DNA of 47,993 nucleotides from the NCBI GenBank assembly GCA_028711655.1, contig JAQTRU010000003.1, positions 1 through 47,993 on the forward strand, read 5' to 3'. The notes beneath the pieces were generated by a model that saw only the letters and a list, made by a program, of their open reading frames with translations, was not told where the DNA came from and ran no database searches. Both the position numbers and the translations under genes were made by a program. Positions 25,112 through 32,130 of this stretch are shown in pieces. The number at the start of each line of letters is the position of its first letter. Positions within the stretch are counted from its first letter, which is position 1. The DNA is from Patescibacteria group bacterium (GTDB lineage: Bacteria; Patescibacteriota; Patescibacteriia; Patescibacteriales; JAQTRU01).

Positions 25112-25221
25112 GTAAGATTCTTGGGATTATGGCGATTCTTAAGATTCTTGGGATGATGATTTTTGGGGATTCGTAAATATCCCAAAAATCCTAAAGATCC
25201 CAAGAGTCCGAAGAATCCCAC
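25112..25221. repeat. GATTCTTGGGATT imperfect inverted repeat
   Basis: GATTCTTGGGATTATGG and GATTCTTGGGATGATG precede a turn (CGTAAAT) followed by ATCCCAAAAATCC, GATCCCAAGAG and GAAGAATCCC in the opposite sense. It fills the smpB-tmRNA gap. Confidence 0.65.
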
Positions 25222-25228
25222 AGACAAC

Positions 25229-25618
25229 GGGGATGCCAGGCATCGATAATAAGAATTCTTTCTTTAGTATTCGGGACGTGGCCGCGGGCTATTCACGCAA
25301 AACTGGTCCGCAAACATCAAATGTCAATACATTTGTAAGCAAAGTCAAAACGGCTTTTGCCAATTTGGCTTTTGCTCCCGCTGTTGCTTAATTTTAGCGA
25401 CAGCCATCCGGCCAGACGAGTCTTCATAGCTGGTACCGGGTGTCATTTATGAAGATAGGTTTATAAATTGTTTTCGCTTATAAACTAAAATTAAAGAAAA
25501 CTAATTATTATTGATTTTGCTTAATTTTTACAATAATAATGAATAAATAAATTAAGCTACTTCCGTAAAGTACCAAAGAAGAACTTATTAGACGTGGGTT
25601 CGATTCCCACCATCTCCA
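25229..25618 (+). ncRNA. ssrA: tmRNA (ssrA)
   Basis: tmRNA rescues stalled ribosomes by acting as a tRNA and then as a short mRNA. The acceptor GGGGATG (25229-25235) pairs with CATCTCC (25611-25617), and the T arm GTGGGTTCGATTCCCAC is near the 3' end. CCA is not encoded. The tag frame ends GCT-CCC-GCT-GTT-GCT-TAA (25389-25391), giving a tag C-terminus of AFAPAVA. A GCAAAC resembling the usual resume site is at 25310-25315, but it is one base out of frame with that tag, which could mean a non-alanine resume codon or a one-base error. Length of 390 nt is normal. It is adjacent to smpB. Confidence 0.92.
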
Positions 25619-25649
25619 CAGACCGGATTTCGGATGTCGGATTATTTGG

Positions 25650-25655
25650 TATAAT
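25650..25655 (+). promoter_or_regulatory. Extended -10 box of the S23-like gene
   Basis: TGGTATAAT is an extended -10. The predicted start site (about 25662) coincides with the A of the ATG, so the mRNA would be leaderless. Confidence 0.55.
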
Positions 25656-25661
25656 AAATTT

Positions 25662-26084
25662 ATGCGAGATGTCAGCGATTTAATTATTTATAAAAACGCT
25701 TTGAATTTGTTAAAACCAATATATAGATTGGTTAATTTATTACCCGAAAAAGAATTTAAATTAAGAAGCCAGACCTGGGAAGCAGAGAAATCAATCGCTC
25801 CCCTAATCGCCGAAGGGTTTGCTAAAAAGAGATCGCAAAATGAATTTAAAAGATTTTTATTAATGGCCCTGGGTTCAAGCGACGAAGTAATAACGCATTT
25901 AAGGGAAATTGAGATTATTAATTTCCCCAATATTAAGAAAGAAACTTGCGAAGCGCTGATTAAATACTACAAAATTGAATCAAAGCAAATTAATCGCTGT
26001 ATCTCAATTATTATTTCAAATCAAGGAATCCGAAATCCGATATCTGAAGTCCGAAATCCGACATCCGACACGCCCGGGTGGTGA
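25662..26084 (+). CDS. Four-helix-bundle protein (S23/IVS family)
   Basis: This 140-residue protein belongs to the family first found encoded in 23S rRNA intervening sequences; in Patescibacteria it is often free-standing and its function is unknown. The helices run DLIIYKNALNLLKPIYRLVN, LRSQTWEAEKSIAPLIAEGFA, FKRFLLMALGSSDEVITHL and ALIKYYKIESKQINRCISI. The last ~20 residues (RNPISEVRNPTSDTPGW) come from a GACATCCGACA-type repeat, and the stop codon lies inside the tRNA-Leu gene (overlap 13 nt). The repeat also occurs inverted just before the gene (25621-25643), so the gene is flanked by inverted copies. A leaderless start is likely. The native C-terminus probably ended earlier. Confidence 0.8.
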   Translation: MRDVSDLIIYKNALNLLKPIYRLVNLLPEKEFKLRSQTWEAEKSIAPLIAEGFAKKRSQNEFKRFLLMALGSSDEVITHLREIEIINFPNIKKETCEALIKYYKIESKQINRCISIIISNQGIRNPISEVRNPTSDTPGW

Positions 26085-26156
26085 AACTGGTATACACGAG
26101 GGACTTAAAATCCCTTGGATTCATACTCCGTGCGGGTTCGAGTCCCGCCCCGGGCA
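26072..26156 (+). tRNA. tRNA-Leu (TAA)
   Basis: Acceptor GCCCGGG pairs with CCCGGGC, the T arm is GCGGGTTCGAGTCCCGC, and the anticodon loop CTTAAAA gives UAA, reading UUA. A long variable arm fits leucine. CCA is not encoded. It overlaps the stop of the preceding S23-like gene, and its 3' end is copied twice downstream. Confidence 0.93.
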
Positions 26157-26399
26157 CATTGGGACTTAATAAAAAGTTGTTAAAATATCTGAAGAGCTTG
26201 TAGGGTTTTGCGAGCGTGTGAGCGAGCAACCCGCCCTTTTAAGCAGTAAAAGAGGAGGGCGAGTCCCGCCCCGGGCACATTGGGACTTAATAAAAAGTTG
26301 TTAAAATATCTGAAGAGCTTGTGGGGTTTTGCGAGCGTGTGAGCGAGCAACCCGCCCTTTTAAGCAGTAAAAGAGGAGGGCGAGTCCCGCCCCGGGCAC
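26139..26399. repeat. 121-bp tandem repeat carrying the tRNA-Leu 3' end
   Basis: A 121-bp unit beginning CGAGTCCCGCCCCGGGCAC (the tRNA 3' half) occurs at 26139, 26260 and 26381 (the last is partial, ending near 26399). Units 1 and 2 differ at a single visible base (TGTAGGG versus TGTGGGG). The spacer includes GCGAGCGTGTGAGCGAGCAA. The duplication ends 99 bp before tRNA-Gly. Confidence 0.95.
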
Positions 26400-26498
26400 C
26401 CCTGATAATTTCAGACTTAAGATTGTAGATTGTATATTTAAATCTAAAAACCCAAATGCTGCAATCAGCCATCGTCAATCTAAAATCTAAAATCACGC

Positions 26499-26570
26499 GC
26501 GGGTATCGTATAATGGTTATTATATTACCTTGCCAAGGTAGAGATACGGGTTCGATTCCCGTTACCCGCT
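26499..26570 (+). tRNA. tRNA-Gly (GCC)
   Basis: GCGGGTA pairs with TACCCGC; the anticodon loop TTGCCAA gives GCC; the T arm is ACGGGTTCGATTCCCGT. It is 72 nt long with discriminator U and no encoded CCA. Confidence 0.95.
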
Positions 26571-26726
26571 CCCAAATAATTTCAGATTGTAGATTGTAAA
26601 ATTGTTTCAGATTCCCGCCTGTCCCGCCGAATCCGCCAGCAGGCGGAGAAAGCGGGTTGCCTGTTCCATCCTAATTTTAGATTGTGGACCTTAGATTATA
26701 AATTTTTTCAATTTTTGAGCGATTTT

Positions 26727-28049
26727 ATGAGTTTAGAAAAAAAATTTGAAAAAGAATTGGCCGGAGGTTTAAGAAAAGAAACTGCCGATAGACTGCGGGA
26801 GATCAGAAAAAGGCCCGCTACGCTTAAAGATTTGCAAGAAGAAAAAAATATGCCTCCCGAGTATGAAGCGCCACATATAAGGGAAAGGATTGAAGAAATC
26901 AAAAGAAATATCTTTGGGAAAATTTTTAAAACCGAAAGTTTTCGCGAGAAAGAATTGCTTTTAATGGAAATATTAGAGTCGGCAAAAAAGCATGATATTA
27001 AAACGGCCAGAGAAGATTACCAAAGAAAGTTTAATAAAATTTTAAAAAACTGTCCCCTGACTCCGGAAGAAAGAGAAAAATATTTGTCCACCGAAGCGAT
27101 GGAAAAAATGAATTTGGACGATTATCTTATTCTTTTAAAAAGATTGTCCGGGGAGGCCTTTTACCATGTAACGAGATACGGCGTACGGGAAAACACATTT
27201 TTTGAGCATGAAACAGGCAAAAGCGAATTTATGGATAGCTTTACCCCGCTTCTTGAAGATGGCCGTATAAAATCTTGCGCAGCGACTATAATATCAAACA
27301 GAGAATTCGCCCGTTCTGTTGTGGACGAAGAAACCGTGCGAGAAGAAAAAGAAAAAGGCAAATCTGCGGGCGAAGTAGTCGAAAAATTTATGGCAACCTA
27401 TGACACGCCTTATTTTTTAGACAGGGAATCGACCCATTTCTCTTATGGCAGAGATCTCAACCGCATGTACGGCGGAGAAGACAATTATAAATTTTATTTT
27501 TACTATCCGGCGGAATATATTTTGCAAAATGATTTTTATCATTCCACAAGAGAAAGCCAGATAACTATCGGCCAAGGATATTACCGCAATAGAGGAGGAA
27601 TAGAGCAGCGATATAACGACTTTGAAATATTTAATTTTGGCGAAGGCGTGCCAATCAATGCGGGAATCCTATGTATTACGGGGGATGCCCAAGTTGACCC
27701 GGAAACCGGTTCTCAATATGTGATTAAAAATGGAAAGCCAGTAATTGACGAAAAAGGTGAATTCAAAAAACCGGAGAAAACTATCTCAAGCAGACAATAT
27801 TGGGAAAATTATTTTGAAACCCATCCCGATCTAAAACCGAGTAAAATCATATACGGCGGACTTTACACCGAATCTATCGACGCTAATCCCGATCTGGAAA
27901 ATTGGGCGAGAAGCAAAGAAATTCATCAGCAGGATGAAGATAAAAAACAAGAATTTTTAGATTATCAGAAAAAAATAAGACAGGCGTTGCGTGAAATTTT
28001 AACAAATGTTGTTAAAGAAATGTACCGAGAGTTTGACTCTAATGCATAA
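26727..28049 (+). CDS. Unrecognised 441-residue protein
   Basis: I do not recognise this protein. It is soluble, highly charged, and has no TM or signal peptide. The N-terminal 150 residues are rich in Lys/Glu helices (EKKFEKELAGGLRKETADRL). The central region has aromatic, structured blocks: GEAFYHVTRYGVRENTFFEH, YGGEDNYKFYFYYPAEYILQ and EIFNFGEGVPINAGILCITG. The C-terminal helix runs KKQEFLDYQKKIRQALREIL. The start is set at MSLEKKF; an earlier GTG is open but lacks context. It has no Shine-Dalgarno and is bordered by tRNA-Gly and infC. Its normal codon use and coherent pattern support a real gene. Confidence 0.8.
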   Translation: MSLEKKFEKELAGGLRKETADRLREIRKRPATLKDLQEEKNMPPEYEAPHIRERIEEIKRNIFGKIFKTESFREKELLLMEILESAKKHDIKTAREDYQRKFNKILKNCPLTPEEREKYLSTEAMEKMNLDDYLILLKRLSGEAFYHVTRYGVRENTFFEHETGKSEFMDSFTPLLEDGRIKSCAATIISNREFARSVVDEETVREEKEKGKSAGEVVEKFMATYDTPYFLDRESTHFSYGRDLNRMYGGEDNYKFYFYYPAEYILQNDFYHSTRESQITIGQGYYRNRGGIEQRYNDFEIFNFGEGVPINAGILCITGDAQVDPETGSQYVIKNGKPVIDEKGEFKKPEKTISSRQYWENYFETHPDLKPSKIIYGGLYTESIDANPDLENWARSKEIHQQDEDKKQEFLDYQKKIRQALREILTNVVKEMYREFDSNA

Positions 28050-28102
28050 ATAACGCTTGCCAATTTTTATACTTCCTGTTAATTTTAGATTAATTCGTAA
28101 TT

Positions 28103-28122
28103 GCCCGCCTACCGGCGAGGCA
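28103..28122. repeat. GCCTACCGGCGAGGC palindrome
   Basis: This short palindrome is related to the GCCTGCC/GGCAGGC units at 407-443, 31739 and 40107. It lies in the short gap before infC. Confidence 0.5.
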
Positions 28123-28153
28123 GGATAATTGTTAATTGATAATTGATTATAAT

Positions 28154-28714
28154 ATGCGCAGAAAATGGCAGAGAGCCAAACCAAAAGAAGATAAAAAGAA
28201 ATTCTGGGCCAATCGACAAATCAGGGTGCCGGAAGTTTTTTTGATTGATGAAAACGGCGAAACCGTTGGCAATGTTTCCACGGCCAAAGCTTTGGCCATG
28301 GCCGAGGAAGCCGGTTTGGATTTAGTTGAAGTCAACCCGAAGCTAAGCCCGCCGGTGGCCAAAATTGTGGACTTGGGCCAGCTCAAATATGAGGTGGAAA
28401 AAAAAGAACACAAACAAAAAATTATGCAAAAAAAGATAGATACCAAGGGTATTAGGCTGTCAATAAGAATCAGCCAGCATGATTTTGACTTTCGCCTCGC
28501 CCAGGCCAAAAAATTTTTAGGCAAAGGCGATAAACTAAAAATTGATTTGGTGCTAAAAGGACGGGAAAAACAGCATCCGGAAAAAGCCCGAGAGGTTATA
28601 ATGGATTTTGTGAAAAAACTGGAAGAAACAGAAGGGCTGAATGTATTTGCCGAACAGGGCTTGACAAAACAGGGCGGAAGGTTTAATATAATACTAGTCA
28701 ATAAAAATAACTAA
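28154..28714 (+). CDS. infC: Translation initiation factor IF-3
   Basis: IF-3 prevents subunit joining and checks start-codon pairing. The 186-residue protein has the N-domain (NRQIRVPEVFLIDENGETVG...GLDLVEVNPKLSPPVAKIVD, about 20-70) and a C-domain with IRLSIRISQHDFDFRLAQAKKFLGKGDK (about 95-125). Length is normal apart from a 12-residue basic extension. Start is the ATG at 28154; many IF-3 genes use AUU instead. It is the first gene of infC-rpmI-rplT-secG. A TATAAT just before the ATG (28148-28153) is too close to be the gene's own start. Confidence 0.96.
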   Translation: MRRKWQRAKPKEDKKKFWANRQIRVPEVFLIDENGETVGNVSTAKALAMAEEAGLDLVEVNPKLSPPVAKIVDLGQLKYEVEKKEHKQKIMQKKIDTKGIRLSIRISQHDFDFRLAQAKKFLGKGDKLKIDLVLKGREKQHPEKAREVIMDFVKKLEETEGLNVFAEQGLTKQGGRFNIILVNKNN

Positions 28715-28755
28715 AAGCGTAAATCAGGCTAATTAAACCTGTTTTTTATTTTAGG

Positions 28756-28850
28756 TTAGAAGGGAAAGAAGGCGGAAAAGGGCGACGGGGTAGATCGGAA
28801 AATTTTATCATCTCCCCCAAGCGCCTTCCAGAGCCCCCTGTCCCTCTTAA
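28756..28850 (+). promoter_or_regulatory. Structured leader before rpmI-rplT
   Basis: A long-range stem is formed by AAGGCG (28769-28774) with CGCCTT (28822-28827), nested around GGGG-AGAT (28787-28795) with ATCTCCCC (28810-28817), with an outer TTAGAAGGG/CCCTCTTAA pairing ending at 28850. It resembles the L20-type autoregulatory leaders that precede rpmI-rplT in other bacteria. Homology is not proven. The rpmI ATG follows six bases later with no Shine-Dalgarno. Confidence 0.55.
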
Positions 28851-28855
28851 TTTAT

Positions 28856-29050
28856 ATGCCGAAAATTAAAACCCATAAAGCTACCGCTAAACGCTTTATA
28901 ATAACGAAAAATAAGATAAAAAGGAGAAAGGCCGGGCAAGACCATTTTAATGCCCGGGAAAGGGGCAATACCAAGAGGAACAAACGCCGGGATATTGCCG
29001 CCGATTTAACTAATGTTAAAACCATTAAAAAACTGTTGCCATACAGATAA
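28856..29050 (+). CDS. rpmI: 50S ribosomal protein L35
   Basis: This 64-residue basic protein of the 50S subunit begins MPKIKTHKATAKRFIITKNK and carries the RRKAGQDHFNAR block typical of L35, then ends KTIKKLLPYR. It lies between infC and rplT in the conserved order, behind the structured leader. Confidence 0.96.
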   Translation: MPKIKTHKATAKRFIITKNKIKRRKAGQDHFNARERGNTKRNKRRDIAADLTNVKTIKKLLPYR

Positions 29051-29111
29051 AACAGGGCTATAAACATCCAGACTTTATAAACTTTAAAACTTTACAACTT
29101 TTAACTAAGAT

Positions 29112-29456
29112 ATGCCGAGAGTAAAAAGAGGTGTCGGCCATGTAAAAAAGCGCCAAACCTTAAAGAAAAAAGTAAAAGGATACAAGTGGGGAAGAAAAAA
29201 CTGGCTCCGCCTGGCCAAAACTGCCGCTACCAAAGCCGGAGTTCATTCTTATATTGGCCGGAAAAAAGAAAAAAGGGTCCGCCGAAGCCTGTGGCAAATA
29301 AAAATAAACTCCGCAACCAGGATTCAAGACCTGTCTTACTCAAAATTTATCAATAAACTGAAGGCTGGCAAAATAGAGTTGGACCGAAAAATTTTGGCTG
29401 ACCTGGCGGAGAATAACCCGAAAATTTTGGGAAAAATCATAAAAGAGTTAAAATAA
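29112..29456 (+). CDS. rplT: 50S ribosomal protein L20
   Basis: This 114-residue protein needed for early 50S assembly has MPRVKRGVGHVKKRQTLKK, the GRKKEKRVRRSLWQIKINSA block and the SYSKFINKLKAGKIELDRKI region, all canonical. In many bacteria it binds its own mRNA leader; the structured leader upstream of rpmI would be a candidate site. secG starts 4 bp after its stop. Confidence 0.97.
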   Translation: MPRVKRGVGHVKKRQTLKKKVKGYKWGRKNWLRLAKTAATKAGVHSYIGRKKEKRVRRSLWQIKINSATRIQDLSYSKFINKLKAGKIELDRKILADLAENNPKILGKIIKELK

Positions 29457-29460
29457 ACCT

Positions 29461-29673
29461 ATGGACAGGATGAAAATTATCCAAATTATTATCGCAGTGG
29501 CCCTGATGGCCGTGATCCTGCTGCAAAATCGGGGCGCGGGTCTTTCGGGAGTCTTCGGGGGAAGCGGCAACGTTTATCTGACAAAACGGGGTTTTGAAAA
29601 AAAATTATTTATCGCTACCATAATTATTTCCATAATATTCTTAGCGATCTCTCTTCTGGCTATAATCCTCTAG
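29461..29673 (+). CDS. secG: Preprotein translocase subunit SecG
   Basis: SecG is a two-TM accessory subunit of SecYEG. The 70-residue protein has TM1 (about 6-24, QIIIAVALMAVILLQ), the conserved loop GAGLSGVFGGSGNVYLTKRGFEK and TM2 (about 48-69). It starts 4 bp after rplT and is translationally linked. The ATG at 29461 is used; an internal ATG at 29470 is also possible. Confidence 0.93.
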   Translation: MDRMKIIQIIIAVALMAVILLQNRGAGLSGVFGGSGNVYLTKRGFEKKLFIATIIISIIFLAISLLAIIL

Positions 29674-29702
29674 CTATCTCCATCTCCTAAACCTTTAAAT
29701 AA

Positions 29703-31643
29703 GTGGACTCAGAAAAAAATAAAATTAACCATTATTTTCAAAAAGCTAAAACTCTTCTAGCTAATTTTCGTTTTTCCTTCAAAACTAAAAATGGCAATGG
29801 TTTTGTCTCTAAGCAAACCCAGCTTGATAAAAAACTTATTTACTCTCTGTCTAAATCAAAAATCCCCAACTTAAGGCAGATAAAATATTTAAAAAAATTT
29901 CTTAGCCGCCGAGAACGCCTCCTGATGAGGTTCTGTTTGGTTGTTATTATTATTAATTTTTTCATCCTTGGGCATAATTATTACAAAAGCCACGTCAAAT
30001 TGGTGCCGGTTGCCGGCGGTGAGTATATAGAAGGTTTGGTGGGCGCGCCAAAACATATCAATCCCCTCTACGCCAGCGCCAATGACGTAGACAGCGACAT
30101 TGGCCAGCTGGTTTTTTCTTCTCTTTTCAGACGCGATAAAAACGGAGAGTTGGTTAACGACCTGGCAACCGAATACGCTTTGAGCGAAGACGGCAGGACT
30201 TACTCTTTAACCATCAGGGATGATGGGAAATGGCACAATGGCGATAAAATCACGGTTGATGATATTATTTTCACTTTCAATGCCATCAGCGATTTGAGCT
30301 ATAAATCTCCCCTGCGAGCGGGTTTTTCCGGAGTCAAGCTGGAAAAAATAGATGAAAAAACCATAAAGTTCGTTCTGGCCGAACCCTATGCCGCCTTTTT
30401 GGAGCTTTTAACTTTCGGCATTATTCCACAAAACCTCTGGTTGCCGATTTCTCCGGAAGCAGCAGCTTTGGCCGAACTCAACATTAAGCCAATCGGTTCC
30501 GGTCCCTACAAATTTAAATCTTTGACAAAAGATAAGTCAGGCAACATTAGAAATTATAATTTAACGGTAAATAATGATTATTACGGGCCCGAACCTCATG
30601 TAGAAAATTTAACTTTTAAATTTTTCCCTAGTTTTGAAGAAGCGATCGCGGCTTTAAATGAAAACAGCTTAAACGGCTTAAGCTACCTGCCGGCCCACCT
30701 GAAATCAAATATAATTTCCAAAGACTCCCTGGATTTTCATAAGCTAAACCAACCGCATATTACCGCCGTCTTTTTTAACCAAAAAAATAACCAAGCCCTG
30801 GCTGATAAAAAAATCCGGCAGGCCCTTAGCTTGGCCTTGGAAAAAAACGAAATTGTTTCCTCTGTTTTTGGAGAGGACGCCTATATAATAGACGGCCCGA
30901 TTTTGCCGAATAATTTCGCTTACCACCAGGAAATGAAAAAATACAAATATAATTCGGAGGAAGCCAATAAACTTCTTGACGAAGCCGGCTGGGCAAGGGC
31001 TGATATAACCATGGAGGAAATAACGGCGGCCGAAATCAATGAAGAAGAAACCGATGAAAAAATGAGGAGGGAAGTAGAAACCAAGCTAAGCATGGGCGCC
31101 GGCAGCTGGCGCAAAAAGGACAACGCCTATCTGACCATAACTTTAACCACGGTAGAAAAAGAAGATAATGTTCAAATTGCCGAAAAAATAAAAAATTTCT
31201 GGGAAGAAGCTGGGATAAAAACTAGCCTGAACATAATCCCGATAAGCCAAATTCAGGCCGGGATTATAAAACCGAAAAATTTTGAAGCCCTTCTTTATGG
31301 CCAGGTTGTCGGCGATGACCCTGATGTTTATGCTTTTTGGAATTCTCTGCAAATAGGCGAGGGAGGACTGAATATAGCTAATTATACAAACAAGGAAGTG
31401 GATCAGCTGCTGGAAGACGCCCGTCTTACTTCGGATCGGGAGCAAAGAATTGAAAAATACAAAAAATTCCAGGAGATTATAGCGGAAGATATCCCGGCCA
31501 TATTCTTATATTCGCCTTACTATACTTATGTCCAAAGCAAAAAAATAAAAGGGTTTGAAGTAAAAAATATCTCAATCCCCGGACATCGTTTCGCCAATAT
31601 TTTCGACTGGTACATAAAAACCGGCAAACGCCTGATTTGGTAA
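29703..31643 (+). CDS. Peptide/solute-binding protein (SBP family 5)
   Basis: This 646-residue protein resembles the extracytoplasmic solute-binding family 5 (OppA/DppA-like). The unusual N-terminus is a ~75-residue basic cytoplasmic segment followed by one TM (about 78-97, RFCLVVIIINFFILGHNYY), so it is membrane-anchored rather than a lipoprotein. The binding domain then has GAPKHINPLYASANDVDSDIG, LATEYALSEDGRTYSLTIRDDGKWHNGDKITVDDIIFTF and the C-terminal SRQQRIEKYKKFQEII-like block. An acidic insertion lies near 440-465. GTG start, 30 bp after secG; probably same transcript. No permease or ATPase genes follow, so its partner transporter is elsewhere or absent. Confidence 0.9.
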   Translation: MDSEKNKINHYFQKAKTLLANFRFSFKTKNGNGFVSKQTQLDKKLIYSLSKSKIPNLRQIKYLKKFLSRRERLLMRFCLVVIIINFFILGHNYYKSHVKLVPVAGGEYIEGLVGAPKHINPLYASANDVDSDIGQLVFSSLFRRDKNGELVNDLATEYALSEDGRTYSLTIRDDGKWHNGDKITVDDIIFTFNAISDLSYKSPLRAGFSGVKLEKIDEKTIKFVLAEPYAAFLELLTFGIIPQNLWLPISPEAAALAELNIKPIGSGPYKFKSLTKDKSGNIRNYNLTVNNDYYGPEPHVENLTFKFFPSFEEAIAALNENSLNGLSYLPAHLKSNIISKDSLDFHKLNQPHITAVFFNQKNNQALADKKIRQALSLALEKNEIVSSVFGEDAYIIDGPILPNNFAYHQEMKKYKYNSEEANKLLDEAGWARADITMEEITAAEINEEETDEKMRREVETKLSMGAGSWRKKDNAYLTITLTTVEKEDNVQIAEKIKNFWEEAGIKTSLNIIPISQIQAGIIKPKNFEALLYGQVVGDDPDVYAFWNSLQIGEGGLNIANYTNKEVDQLLEDARLTSDREQRIEKYKKFQEIIAEDIPAIFLYSPYYTYVQSKKIKGFEVKNISIPGHRFANIFDWYIKTGKRLIW

Positions 31644-31738
31644 CTCGCTCAAATTAATGATGAATAACTAAAAATGAATAATTTTTTCAATCATTGTTTA
31701 TTATTCATTTTTAATTTTAAATTTTTAAGGCCGAAGTG

Positions 31739-31761
31739 GTGCCTGCCTGCCGGTAGGCAGA
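31739..31761. repeat. GCCTGCCTGCCGGTAGGCAG palindrome
   Basis: Related to the 407-443 repeat. It lies between the SBP gene and tRNA-Leu. Confidence 0.55.
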
Positions 31762-31812
31762 GAACTGGTAGATTCGCCCCGCCCCTTTTTACAACAAAGC
31801 AATTTTTTATCC

Positions 31813-31899
31813 GGGGATGTGGCGGAATTGGTAGACGCGCTAGCTTCAGGAGCTAGTGGTAGCGATATCGTGGGAGTTCGACTCTCCCCATCCCCACCA
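31813..31899 (+). tRNA. tRNA-Leu (CAG)
   Basis: GGGGATG pairs with CATCCCC; the anticodon loop TTCAGGA gives CAG; a long variable arm (TGGTAGCGATATCG) fits leucine. Discriminator A and CCA are encoded (31896-31899), unlike the other leucine tRNA here. Confidence 0.95.
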
Positions 31900-32130
31900 T
31901 CGCAAGTTTGCCGAGCGTATGAGAGCCTGTCTGCCTCTGGCACGAAGCCTTTAGCTAAAAGATTTAAAATTGACGGGCAGGAATTTTAGATCTCAATAAA
32001 ATATAACCTCTCTTTATAATTAACAAATTAACTAACTAGAAATTTAGTAATTTAAAATTGTTTAAAAATTAAATTACAAAATTTCCGCCAGGGGCGGATT
32101 CGCCTTGGGCGGAAAAAATTAATTAATATT
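31900..32130. other. Gap before the RNase J gene
   Basis: No gene is seen. A hairpin with TTTCCGCC and GGCGGAAAA arms (about 32089-32117) lies directly before rnj and could be a leader structure or another repeat. Confidence 0.45.

Noticed and set aside
26139-26399. Regular spacing of repeats resembling a CRISPR array
   Set aside because: Only two full 121-bp units plus a partial one, with near-identical spacers and no cas genes; it is a tandem duplication of the tRNA end.
28148-28153. TATAAT directly before the infC ATG as its promoter
   Set aside because: Transcription would start inside the coding sequence, and no downstream in-frame start preserves the IF-3 N-domain.
28720-28752. CAGG...CCTG with T tract after infC as a terminator
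   Set aside because: The stem is only four base pairs and would split a conserved operon.
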